Source: Escallonia rubra
Lineage: Eukaryota > Streptophyta > Magnoliopsida > Escalloniales > Escalloniaceae
Length of the DNA stretch: 64,000 nt
Direction: 5' to 3'
NCBI GenBank assembly: GCA_033065855.1
Contig: JAVXUO010000393.1
Coordinates: forward strand, 248,001-312,000
In this document: positions 1 through 11,675 of the stretch, in pieces
Layout: every line of letters starts with the position of its first letter
Position numbering within the stretch: the stretch's first letter is position 1
The notes under the pieces: model-generated
The model's database searches: none
The model's input: only the letters and a program-made list of their open reading frames with translations
Told to the model about the DNA's origin: nothing
Program-made: the position numbers and the translations under genes

Positions 1-139
1 TTGGTGGCTATATTTGGGAGAAACTAAAAAATAACGAGATATTTCAGTTTTTACCTATATACGGCCAAAAGATATCAACTTTGTCAAATTGTTACTAAAA
101 ATGAATACAAATGATTTGAGAAAAATCATCCTTACATAG

Positions 140-381
140 CAATGGAGTTTTAGCTAATTATATGCATTTGGATTTGGTTGGCATCTTTTATACCTCCCAA
201 ATCTCTAATCCTATTTTCTTGAATTCTTATAATTTTAAAATAGAATCAAATACGCTTTACTTATTGAATAACCACAAAATAACCTCTAACACCATAAACT
301 CTTCCATTATCCCTCTTCTCCCAATTCATTATCAAATATCAACTACATCCCTTCTCGTGCATAACACGGAGTTTTAGCTAG
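140..381 (+). mobile_element. Helitron-like 3' termini (copy A)
   Basis: At 355-381 there is a short hairpin of CGTG...CACG type followed by a CTAG end and then T, the usual form of a plant Helitron 3' end. A related, more decayed end lies near 133-153. Copy B has the same pair. I cannot place the 5' ends, and no Rep/helicase coding is seen, so this is at most a non-autonomous remnant. Confidence 0.4.
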
Positions 382-1202
382 TTGTTTTTTATTTTGTATA
401 GACAAACTCAAACTTTTCATGTACGTAAAACTGATGTGGTCACGAGTGATATATGTGAATAGCATTTAGTCGAATTTTTTTTGAAACTATTGTACATGTC
501 TACAAATAAAAAGTCAGCTAAAGTATACTTTGTAAAAGCATAAAAATTATATAACCTCAATATAGACGTGATATTAGTACTAATGCACATATAATTCTCT
601 TTGTTAATCCATGATATTCAAAACTATTACTTACTTATTTGATCTCCCTTGCTATACCAAATGTGCTCATACTAGATCAGTTTTTTAAACAATATAGGCT
701 CAAGTTTTTTGCCCTCTCGTCGTGACATCCTTGATCCGCTTCTGTTTTAGTTAGAACGGAGTCACAAAAGTCAAAAAATGAATAAATAAACTTCCGAATG
801 AGACATGTCATGTCATGTGAAAATCACGTTTTGATTATGGCCAAGTCAACATTTATGTAAATAGCAAATCCTTTTGTCCTATGAGAATCCTGACTCACCA
901 AGATCACCTTCCAATAAGCAATTCCCATAATCAAAGGAGAGGAAGTCTTTCTCTCGTTACAAATACTCACCCAGTCCTGGTGCATGGTGAACTTACCAGG
1001 TCTATAAGTTCTTCCGATTTCTTGATTTTTTAGGCATCGGAGATTTGTTGCCCAATTCCTCATCCCCCAAGTCACCATTTCATGATGTGTGCTGTATGGA
1101 TCTATTTATGAGTTCAATGAAATTGTTCATCACTGTAGCCTGTTTAGGTGATACTTTGCATCATCTTAATCAATTATTTTAAATTTCAGGTAGAGTGGTT
1201 CC

Positions 1203-1915
1203 AGATATTGGTTGCACATGCATTGTGGTAGCTACTAAGAACTACTTAAATGACGTAAAAAAAAATTAGTCCAATGTGCAATCTTGCTTAAAATTAAAAA
1301 GCAGCGATTACAGTTCTAAAGAGTGGTAAGAGTTAACAGTTGACATTTTTACAAAGAAGTGTTGACAAACACCAGCAAGGCCCTCGCACATCATTTCAAA
1401 GGTTACTGAGTGTTTAAAAAGTAAAGGATAGTAGCTAGTGTTGCCAAAAACTCGTTCGCACAGAAAATCAAAAACGATCTTTCTCGCCCTTTTTCCTTAT
1501 GGAGTCGGTAAGAAAAGTTTCCACCTACATGCTATCTAGCATTGGATAACAACTTAAAGTCATTCTTCTTTTCCTAGATATTGGTTGCACATGCATTGTG
1601 GCAGCTACTAAGAACTACTTAAATGACGTAAAAAAAATTAAAATTAGTCCAATGTGCAATCTTGCTTAAAATTAAAAAGCAGCGATTACAATTCCAAAGA
1701 GTGGTAGGAGTTAGCAGTTGACATTTTTACAAAGAAGTGTTGACAAACATCAGCAACTAGGCCCTCGCACATCATTTTAAAGGTTATCTAGTGTTTAAAA
1801 AGTAAAGAGTAGTAGCTAGTGTTGCCGAAAACTCATTCGTATATAAAATAAAAAACGATCTTTCTCGCCCTGTTTCCTTATGGAGTCAGTAAGAAAAGTT
1901 TTCACCCACATGCTA
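1203..1915. repeat. Local tandem duplication, period 373 bp (copy A only)
   Basis: The stretch beginning at 1203 (AGATATTGGTTGCACATGC) recurs at 1576 and runs alongside it for about 340 bp with few differences. Copy B has a single copy, near 39786-40150. The second unit is interrupted at its right end by the foldback MITE at 1918. No gene is evident here. Confidence 0.85.
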
Positions 1916-1917
1916 TC

Positions 1918-2204
1918 GAATAAACTTTGGCTCCTACCCGAGTTGTAAGAATCTTCCTTCAACCCGATGTATAGTGACAATCAATTGTCGCTAACTGTTT
2001 CTAGTGACTTTTCTTTTAACACTTTCAACGACAATTATTAGTAGCACTTTTTTAGCGTCACTAAGTAAAAGTTACTAAAAATATTTGAAAACTATTGATT
2101 GTCGCTGAGTTACTAAAAATATTTGAAAACTATTGATTGTCGCTATATGGAGGGGGGGTACGAGGAAGATTCCTCCAACCTTATAGCAACCAAAATTTTT
2201 TCCT
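1918..2204. mobile_element. Foldback MITE, 287 bp, 8-bp target duplication
   Basis: The 8-bp direct repeat ATGCTATC flanks the element (1910-1917 and 2205-2212). Copy B and the first local repeat unit (near 1530) have the uninterrupted site. The two ends form an imperfect inverted repeat of about 65 bp, and the interior has further short repeats of the GACAATCAATTGTCGC type. An 8-bp duplication suggests a hAT-mobilised MITE. There is no coding capacity. Confidence 0.75.
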
Positions 2205-2730
2205 ATGCTATCTAGCATTGGATAAAAACAAAAAGTCATTATTCTCTCTTAGTACTTGATAAAACCAAAGAAAATGTTACCCAATGCACAAATAAGTTTG
2301 TAGCAGTGAAATTTGAGACTAGTTACATGTACGCAAATAACCAAGGAAATACAAACACCCATGCTCTCACACAAATCTTACCGTTAACAAAAGAAAAACA
2401 ATCCTGATTATCAAACAAAATAACAGCAGAAAAAGACTAATGAGCAATCCAATTAATCCCCGAAGGGTAAGGCTTTCCATATGTGGGAGAGAAATTTAGC
2501 TTTATATAGCTAGTCATTGTATACATTTTGCGTACATAGGACGTATGGCGTCTTTTTAATTGAAACTTAACGGTTAACGTTAATCTCAGCTCCTTTTCTT
2601 ATGTATAGTTGCCTTTAGTAATCTTTGATGAAAAACTTGTGAAGAATTCTATGGCTCGGCGCAAACTGCGTCATTTGAGGGACAATATAACTAAGGGTCA
2701 GTATTTAAACCGTTGAAATTGATGCAACCG

Positions 2731-3296
2731 TGAAAAACATGTTGAAATTTGATCGGTCCAATCCAATTAGGTGGCCTAACGGGTCATACCACGGTTGACT
2801 ATTTATTTGACTTGGACATTAATAAATTATATTGGCTAAATAACATTATGTGCCTATTTAATTTAGCATCCAATACACTAATGACTTATTGTGTATAAAA
2901 GACTTATAGACCATAATCTCTTAACTTTGATGGATGGTTGAGATTTGACAGGCTTTAGGGTTGATCCCACTACTCTCTCTATATCTCTTTTCTTCTTAGA
3001 GGCTAGGGTATTATCATAATGTTTGGCCACTCTTTTACATCATAGACTAAAGAAAAAAAAAATACACCACTATATTCCATCATCAAGAATAGAGAAGAGT
3101 AGTGAAGATCAATACCAAAGGTTACGTGTTAGCTTCCGCATCTTAGCGTTCTTTCATCATCGAAATAAAACTCTTGGTAATTTATGGTTTCCTTCGATTC
3201 CGGTGAGTTCGTAACCTTATTGTTCTTATGTTTATACTATTGTAAGATTCTAATGATCTTGATTATGGGGTCAAGATGAATTAAATAAATCTAACA
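2731..3296 (+). repeat. 5' LTR of the Ty1/copia element
   Basis: It matches 7794-8352 and ends in AATCTAACA just before the primer-binding site. The first nine bases (2731-2739) lie outside the obvious match, which begins with TGTTG at 2740, but the 5-bp target duplication places the integrated edge at 2731. It may include a slightly longer plus-strand end. Confidence 0.85.
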
Positions 3297-6200
3297 TGTG
3301 GTATCAGAGCCACGTTAATCAATTGCATGAACATAGAATTTCCCCTTCAAAATTCTCGAATATTTGAAGAATTATGTTTAACGTTAAAGTGAAGAAGGAA
3401 AAAAAAAAAAAAAAAAATGGGGGCTGCGCCGAAGGGTAAGTTCCAGATTACCTTGTTATGTAATGGGGCCTGTAGTATTGGCCCAGATTAGTAGGCTGAT
3501 TTATTTTTTTATTAGCTCAGTTAATTGGGCCAAAGTAGTCCGGTTTTTGTGGCCTCATGGTGGTGTTATGTTTTGGCCCAACAGAAATTGTATTTAGACA
3601 TGAATTGGGCTTGATTTGTGGCCTGTTGGTTGGCCATGTGGGCTGTTCGTTCGGCCTTCCAGATTGGCCTAGCAAAAGGGCACTGTGGGCTGTTAAATGG
3701 CCCAGCCGAAAGGCTTGTGGCCTGGCCTGTTGTTGTTATGTTTTGTTTGGCCCAGCAAAAGGGAATGGTGACCTGTTATTCAGCCTTGCAAAACTGGGCC
3801 AAAAGGCCAGACCTTGGTTAGGCCTGTTTTAGGCCTCTTAATCGGCCAAAGAGTTGGGCCTGTGTGGCCAGTTGGTATAGACTGTTTAGGCCTTCGAAGT
3901 GGGCTGTTTTGGCCACTTAAAAGTGGGCCTGTAGCTTACTGATTGGGCCTGTTTTGGCCATTTTAAAAATGGATTTTTAGCAGTTGGACTGGTGTATTTT
4001 AATTGGACCTTACAAAATAAAATCTATAACGCCGCTTATGTTTTAATATTGGTTTATTTAGGGATACTGATGAATATAACGTTCCAATATTATTATAATT
4101 TCAAGAATTAGTCTAAAATTACGAGATTATGCTAAAACCTTATGTTCGTTTGGCATGTCTCGACTATGATAATGAACTTGAAATAATTAGTGGTTCTTAC
4201 TTATTTTGGCCGGCCCAACGGAAGTTTATATTTTAATTTTTAAGTAATGATTGCAAAATTATTTTATGCCCAACGGTGATATAATTTGTTCATATTGCTT
4301 TTAATGATTTCCTTGTTAAGGAGGAAAAATACTTGGTTTTGTGTATTTATCTTTTTCATACAAATAAATTGTTTATCTCTCAATTTATTTTATTATGTTA
4401 AATGATGAACTAATTGTCTTCATCATGTGGATTTTCGGTACTAACGTGCATGATTATTGTTATTGTTTAGCGTATAGTCCTGCTGCAATTACTGACTATC
4501 TTTCCTCTATTGAATCATTGAGCGGCACCAATTTTAGAAAATGGAAAGAGCAGATTAGCATAATCCTTGGAGTTATGGATTTGGATTATGCTTTACGGGT
4601 TGACTCGCCTGCTGCCCTTACAGCTGAAAGCTCTACTGAGCAAAAGGCGGCTTATGAAAAGTGGGAGCGTTTCAACCGCATATCCCTAATGATTATGAAA
4701 GGCTCCATTATGACTGCTATTCGAGGAGCCATTCCTGACTCGGATAATGCTAAGCTGTACCTTGCTCATATTGAAGAACAATTTCAGGGTTCTTCCAAGG
4801 CACATGCTACTACTCTCATCACTAAAATGGTTACGCTCAAGTACAGTGGATCCAACGGTGTTCATGAGCATATTTTACGGATGAATGATATGGCTTCTCA
4901 ACTAAAAGGTTTGGACATGGAAATCTCTGAAGGTTTTCTCGTGCACTTTATTATGACTTCCCTTCCTGCGCAGTTTGGTCTTTTTAAGATCAACTATAAC
5001 ACGCAGAAAGAGAAGTGGAAGATGAGCGAGTTGATTTCCATGTGTGTCCAAGAAGAAGAGAGGCTAAAGTTTGAACAGCCTGATAATGCTCACGTTGCCA
5101 TAACTGGTCCATCTAAAGGAAAATGAAAAGGAAAGAAATTTGGCAAAGGTAATGTGCAAGGGAATAAGAGTGCTTCTGTAACCAAGACTGACAAGGCAAG
5201 CTCTTCTGGTACCAAGGGTTCTTCTGGTTCTATGTGTCACTTTTGTAAGGGTAAAGGACATATGAGGAAAAAATGTCATAAATTCAGAGAATGGTTGGAA
5301 AAGAAAGGTAATTTATCTATTTGCGTTTGTTATGAGTCTTATACAATTGATGCTCCTTTAAATACATGGTGGGTTGACACAGGTGCAACTGTGCACATAA
5401 CTAATTCATTGCAGGGATTCCTTTCCGTGAAGAAGTTAAACAAATGAGACCGTAACGCTCTAGTAGGAAATGGAGAGAAAGCTCAAGTTGAAGTTGTAGA
5501 AACTCTCCGTTTAGTTTTGGAAAGTGGCTTCAATTTGGATTTAGTTAATACTGTTTATGTTCCCAGTATGACTAGAAATCTTATTTCTGTTTCTAAACTT
5601 GACGGTTGTGGATATTCATTTAAGTTTGAGAATAAAGGCTTCTCTTTTTTTCTTTATTCTAGAGTTATTGGTTCTGGTTTGTTGGAGGTAAAACCTCTAT
5701 AAATTACTTTTGAATGCTTCTTTTACTGAATCCTTGAAAACAATGAACGTGAATGATGTAGTTGCTAAAACTTGTGGTAAGAGAAAAAGAGAGAATGAAA
5801 ATTCTGCTAAATTGTGGCATGAACGTCTAGGTCACATATCACGAGGCAGAATGGGACGCCTCATTGAGGATGGAATTCTTCATTCTTTAGATTTCTCAGA
5901 TTTTGACACATGTATTGAATGTATTAAAGGAAAATTTGTAAAAGGCAATAAACGTGGTGCCATTCGAAGTACGGGACTTTTAAAGCTTATCCACACTGAC
6001 ATTTTTGGACCTTTTCCTACACCGGGTATTGGTGGTCATATTTACTTTATCACCTTTTATTGATGACTATTCTCGTTATGGATATGTTTACCTCATCCAT
6101 GAAAAATCTGACTCACTTGCCATGTTTAAGACTTACTAAGCCGAAGTTGAAAATCAACTCGACCTAAAGATTAAAGTTGTAAGATCTGACAGAGGCGGAG

Positions 6201-7793
6201 AATATTATGAAAAATTCTCTGAAACGGGTCGTAACCCTAGTCCTTTTGCCTTGTATTTGGAAGAATGTGGCATCGTTGCTCAGTATACAATGCCAGGTAC
6301 ACCTCAGCAGAATGGTGTAGCTGAACGGCGAAGTCGTACCCTCATGGATATGGTACGAAGTATGACATGCCAAAGCACTCTACCAGAGTTTTGTGGGTTG
6401 AAGCACTTAAAACAGCTGTGCATATTCTTAACAGGTTCCCAGTAAGTCTGTGCCTAAAACACCTTTTGAATTGTGGACACATAGGAAACCAAGTTTAGAA
6501 TATTTTCATGTGTGGGGTTGTTTAGCTGAAGCAAAAGTCTACAATCCGCATACTAAGAAAGTCGATCCCAAGACCATAAGTTGTCATTTTATAGGTTACT
6601 CTGAAAGGTCTAAGGGTTTCAGGTTTTACTATCCATCACATACCACTAGAATTGTTAAAACTAGGCATGCAGTATTTTTTGAAGCTGCTGAGTATAGTGG
6701 GAGTTGTACACCAAGAATAATAAACCTTGAGGAAATTCAAGATCATGTTTATATTCCTTTATCCAAAAGGTTGGTGCACCATTACCTCATAGAGAGGATA
6801 ACGATGCACTCGAGGTAGTACCTAATGATGTGCCCCCTATTACGGATCCTGCTCCAATTCCTGCTAATGAGCAACCTCTTCGAAAGTCAGGAAGAGAGAG
6901 ACGGACAACCATCTCTGATGACTATATTGTGTACCTAGATGAGGCTGACTATAATCTAGGCATATGAAATGATCCCACATCCTTTAAAGAAGCTATTATG
7001 AGCGATCACTCAACTCGCCCAGATATAACGTATGTTTTTGGCATGCTTGAACGTTACCAAATAAACCCAAAAATTGGTCATTGGAAAGCAGCCAAGAAAG
7101 TCATGCGCTACTTACAAGGTACCAAAGATTTCATGCATACCTATAAGAAGTCAGATAACCTTGAGGTTATTGGTTATTCTGATTCTGATTCTGATTATGC
7201 AGGGTGTGTAGACACCTTTAAGATTATTGATTAAGTACCTCGTTGTGAGAGATATAATTCAGAACCACATATTGTCTATTCTGCATATCAATACGACCGC
7301 TATGTTAGCGGATTCCAAGACGAAAGGCTAACCACCCAGTCTCTTTAGAGAACATGTTGCTAGCATGGGTTTCGTTGATAGCTTTTCCTTTTGATGATGA
7401 GATTTTGATTTGAGACATTTATTTCGTGATCACCTTATGTTATGGATTCTGGATATTATGATTATGGTTTGTTACTTCTCGTTAAAAGTGTACATTTAAA
7501 GTATTCTGAAACAAACACTCATGTAAGGATCACATGAACTCGTTCATATGGTTATTTATTATGGAACGGTATAGTTCATGCCTATTAAGCTGTTTGACTG
7601 TCATATTTAGCAAAATATCTAAGATTGTAACCGGAGAATGGTTCTGTGGCATTGAGAGACACGGATACTATCTTCGATTCGGTTTTAGTATTTTTTGTTA
7701 AATTTGGCCTAACTTACGGGATGCTTTGTTCAATTTCGTTACGTCAAAACTTATGATGTTAACCTTAGTATAACCCTTGGCCAAGTGGGAGAA

Positions 7794-8352
7794 TGTTGGA
7801 TTTGATCGGTCCAATCCAGTTAGGTGGCCTAACGGGTCATACCATGGTTGACTATTTATTTGACTTGAACATTAGTTAATTATATTGGCTAAATAACATT
7901 ATGAGCCTATTTAATTTAGCATCCAATACACTAATGACTTATTGTGTATAAAAGGCTTATAGACCATAATCTCTTAACTTTGATGAACGATTGAGATTTG
8001 ACAAGCTTTAGGGTTGATCTCATTACTCTCTCTATTTAAATATATTTTCTTCTTGGAGGCGAGGGTATTATCATAATGTTTGGCCACTCTTTTGCCTCCT
8101 AGACTAAAGAAAAAAAAATACACCACTATATTCCATCATCAAGAATAGAGAAGAGTAGTGAAGATCAATACCAAAGGTTACGTGTTCGCTTCCGCATCTT
8201 GGCGTTCTTTCATTATTGGAATAAAACTCTTGATAATCTATGGTTTCCTTCGATTCCGGTGAGTTCGTAACCTTATTGTTCTTATGTTTATACTATTGTA
8301 AGATTCTAATGATGTTGATTATGAGGTCAAGATGAATGAAATAAATCTAACA
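7794..8352 (+). repeat. 3' LTR of the Ty1/copia element
   Basis: It starts with TGTTGG directly after a purine-rich tract (AAGTGGGAGAA) and ends with TCTAACA before the target duplication AACCG. It pairs with the 5' LTR at about 95-96 percent by eye. Confidence 0.88.
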
Positions 8353-8883
8353 AACCGAACCAACTAATCCGTCTATTCCCAAACTGATCTGAAAATCAAT
8401 CGGTTGGGTTTTTTTTCTCCCAAATCGTACATTCGGTCCAGTCGGTTCGATTCGATTTTTTTTTAAACCGCATAAACTGAACTAACCGTATATAATATAA
8501 CATATCTATATTTTTATCTAATCATAGTTATTTTTTACTAACTCTAGTTATCTAACCACTCATATAAAATGGGATAAACCCTAAATCCCTTGACGTAACA
8601 CACATTTTTCTCGCCGCCTACATCTAGCTAAGTGTTATTAATTATGATAAAAAAAATTTAAAATTTTTTTTAGCTTATTAGCATGCATAAGTTATTAATT
8701 TTTTGGCCTAAACTTGCCCAAAATTAAGTTTGACCCAAACCAATCAAACCTTCCAAACCGATTTGTTCAATCCGTTCAACCCGCAGAAACCAAACCGTTC
8801 AACCATGGTTTTTTTTTTTCCAAACCGAGGTTGGTCGGTTCGGTTTGGTATTCAGCCTCCAAACCGAACCGTGCTCACTCCTA

Positions 8884-9587
8884 AATATAACAGTCAGTTG
8901 AAATTTGAAACTTTAACTTATAAACTAGAACATACATTTCCCTCGTGTGAAATGCTTGTCTGCATCCCAAATTGTTGTTAAAAGTGTTTCTGCACTAAAG
9001 TACTAATGTGTAGCAATAAATCTCCAAACGAAGATTCATTTCAAATGTGAAAAATAGACTTTTTAGATCAAAGAAGGTTTTACCAAAGAAATGTGTCACA
9101 GGTGATGGGACCAGTGGGGGGGGGGGGGGGGGGGGGTGCATGGGCAAACTGTGATGGTAGCGTAAGATTTTTAGAAAATCAAGGGGTTTAGATAACACCA
9201 CAATCTCATTTTTTTTGGCCATTACGTGTCACCGATGATCTTTGACGCAAAATAGATTGCAAACCATGAAAAATGTCATGAAACAGTTTCTCTTTATCAA
9301 TTACTATTACTAGCACATGCAAAGTTACACAGTCCGATTAATTTTTAAAGTACAATAAATTTTTTGAGCATAAATGATACGGAGTACATTACTTCTTCCT
9401 AGTTAGTTAGGGCCTCTCTCTCTCTCTCACGCGCGCGCGAATCACTCCTTTTTTCCTCTCTCTCCCCCCTAATCACTCCTTTTTCCCTCTCTATTTCCAC
9501 CTCTCACATGTTCTTTCTCCTTCATTCACAATCACATTATATGTCACTCGTTATTTGTTTTCATACGAACATTATTCATATTACTAA
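8884..9587. other. Duplicated intergenic DNA, no gene seen
   Basis: It is shared with copy B (40613-41277). It contains a run of about 18 G near 9115-9136 and a CT-rich stretch near 9415-9480, which in copy B is an expanded (CT)n. No supportable coding region was found. Confidence 0.7.
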
Positions 9588-10325
9588 ATTTATACTACAT
9601 ATAAAAGTGTGGACCATTGAAAAGTATTTTTTAGACCACAATACCCTTCTTATATTTAAAAACCACTTCCTTGTCATTAAAATATAATTACCATGCTTTG
9701 AATCTAAATTCTTCTAAAAAACTCATTTTTCACTATTCATAAAATAAACAGATGTCTGTTTCATTTTTCATAAACCTAATTTGTAATAAAATACATGTAT
9801 ATTCATTGTCATCCACAACCTGATGCTTTATATTGATAAGGACATGCAAGACCTTAATGATAACATCTTACGACATAAGTAAAGCAATTAAGTTTTCTCA
9901 AATGACCATTAGATTGTAACCGTTTTCTCTAAAGATTGATGAATTTTACCTTATGTTGTTTTATTAATAAAGTAATTAGTTTTACTTCAAAAGAAGGGTA
10001 AGACCATGATATAGATATGGACCATCATTTGCATCAACTCGCTTACAATGTTTTACGGTTATGTAGAAGTTGTGCAAGATGTAAATAGTTGGGAGACTAT
10101 TAACGTTCTTTAAATGGATTCATAACTTTTATAGAACAATCCTTATGCATATACATCTCAATTTCAACTTGCACTTTCAATTTTAATCGAATTAACGTGT
10201 ATATTTGAACAAATAAAAATTAATTGTCATAATTTAAAGAATATATGTGGTTATGACTTTTCTATACTATAACCTTATTTTGTCACATGCTAATGTTCAC
10301 GTGCATTGCACGTATATCCTAATAG
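9588..10325 (+). mobile_element. Helitron-like non-autonomous element (copy A)
   Basis: The left end, ATACTACATATAAAAGTGTG, has the ACTA-TATAAAAG form common at plant Helitron 5' ends. The right end has a GC-richer hairpin ACGTGCATTGCACGT (10298-10312) shortly before CTAATAGT. No coding capacity. The interior differs from the element in the same place in copy B. The exact ends are uncertain. Confidence 0.45.
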
Positions 10326-10329
10326 TATA

Positions 10330-10696
10330 CTCCCTCAATTCCACGTAATTTGATCAACTTTCTTTTTTGACTGTCCCACAAAAATTGCTCATTTTCAAAT
10401 TATATAATATTGTGTAGGTATTTTACATGTCTACCCTTTTTTTACTTTTTTATTCTATTTATCTGTCCACATTAAGTCTCCATCAATTCATTTTTTCTCT
10501 CCTTACCTACTTTCTTATACTTTTTAAAATATTTCTCTCTTTATATTTAACTTTTCACTAACCCATTTTATCTCCTCTGATCCACTTTCTTTTCTTACTC
10601 TCTCTAAAGAGTAAAATGATAAATACACAATATATCACTTAAATATTTAATCTGCATGTAAAAAAAAGTTGATCAAATTATGTAAAATAGAGAGAG
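10330..10696. mobile_element. Stowaway-like MITE (Tc1/mariner type), 367 bp
   Basis: The termini CTCCCTCAATTCC... and its near-complement ending in AGAGAGAG are flanked by TA at 10328-10329 and 10697-10698. The CTCCCTC end and TA duplication are typical of Stowaway MITEs. The inverted repeat continues inward (GTAATTTGATCAACTT against AGTTGATCAAATTATG). Copy B lacks it (near 42150), so it inserted after the duplication. It is AT-rich and non-coding. Confidence 0.85.
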
Positions 10697-11029
10697 TATT
10701 AAAATGTATCGCGTACTTATAAAAAAATTACGGATTCTAATCTCCCTCGTAGTTGCTTTCTTTGGATGTAATCGGGTGGTTTGGTATGTAAGTCTGTACT
10801 CTGTACCTAGTCACATGATTTTTTTTTTTTGGATTGAATTCCACATTTTTTTTGATTGAAATCTAGTCACATGAATGGGACGCAGGTTTTGTCATCTGTA
10901 TACTCCATTTTTGACATTCATTGACTGAGGATGGGTATCTTTGTAGATGCTTCGAATCTGCTGTCACTTATGTAACCTTAAAATTTGGGTTTTGGCTTTT
11001 GTGGCCGGCTACCTACTGTGCTGTGTTTA

Positions 11030-11675
11030 TATCTAAACCGCGGAACGAACCACCCAGATTGTTCATTTTCATTCGGTATGATTTTTTTTAAACGGTTTGA
11101 TTTGATCGGTTTGTTTGTGTTCGTTTTAAAAAAATATTCCTCTACAAACCTATTAATTACTATTGTATCCGAATGTTATTCAAAATTGAAGTTATAAGTT
11201 TTTCTAAATTGTACATGACCTTATTACATTCAGTATATAAGTGCTCGTATTAACATATAATTTGAGTATCATTCAAGACATACGTTATAATGAAAACTCA
11301 GTTATGCATTTGTCATTAATGTACAAAAAATAATGACTAAATATATAAGACATATTGATCACTAGGTTTTTGTGTTATAATTGCTATCATTTTTTTGTTG
11401 TTGTTGTTAACTTTCAAGGTTTTGTTTATTTAGATTTACGTAATACCATGTATGTGAAAATTATCATTGAATGTCACTAAAGATAAGTTAGTATATCATA
11501 GGCCGGTTCGGTTCGGTTTCTGAACGGTTTAAAAAAAGTGAACCGTGAACTGAACCAAATTGAGATCGGTTTGAGAAATGTAAAATCAAACTATTAAGAT
11601 CTTTGAATGATTTGGATTTGACTGGGTCGGTTTGGACGGTTCAGATCGGTTTGAACATTTTGATGCTTACCCCTA
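11030..11675. mobile_element. Old hAT-type MITE of the CGGTTCGGTTTGG family (copy A)
   Basis: The interior resembles the well-bounded element at 44167-44822, including the CGGTTCGG-rich right end running to GATGCTTACCCCTA. The left end is degraded and not precisely placed. It is present at the same site in copy B, so it predates the duplication. Non-coding. Confidence 0.65.

Larger units (their letters stand above)
2731..8352 (+). mobile_element. Ty1/copia LTR retrotransposon, broken (fossil)
   Basis: Two direct LTRs of about 560 bp enclose a primer-binding site complementary to initiator tRNA-Met (TGGTATCAGAGCC, from 3301) and a purine-rich tract before the 3' LTR. Recognisable parts in order are gag (4395-5126 region), a CCHC zinc knuckle, an aspartic protease motif, the pre-integrase and integrase core, and an RNase H remnant, which is the Ty1/copia order. 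A 5-bp target duplication AACCG (2726-2730 and 8353-8357) lies within the hAT element. The LTRs differ at roughly 25 sites by eye, so the insertion is fairly young, perhaps one to a few million years. The internal part is broken by several changes and pol is incomplete, so it is non-autonomous. Confidence 0.93.
2692..8883. mobile_element. Non-autonomous hAT element (about 565 bp) split by a nested Ty1/copia
   Basis: An exact 8-bp target duplication AATATAAC lies at 2684-2691 and 8884-8891, and copy B has a single AATATAAC at the corresponding place (near 40610-40617). The ends are imperfect inverted repeats: TAAGGGTCAGTA at the left, and TAGGAGTGAGCA reading in from the right. Only 2692-2730 and 8358-8883 are hAT sequence; the rest is the nested Ty1/copia. 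The right part is rich in CGGTTCGGTTTGG-type motifs, shared with the elements at 11030-11675, 42470-43077 and 44167-44822, so it belongs to that MITE family. Confidence 0.85.
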
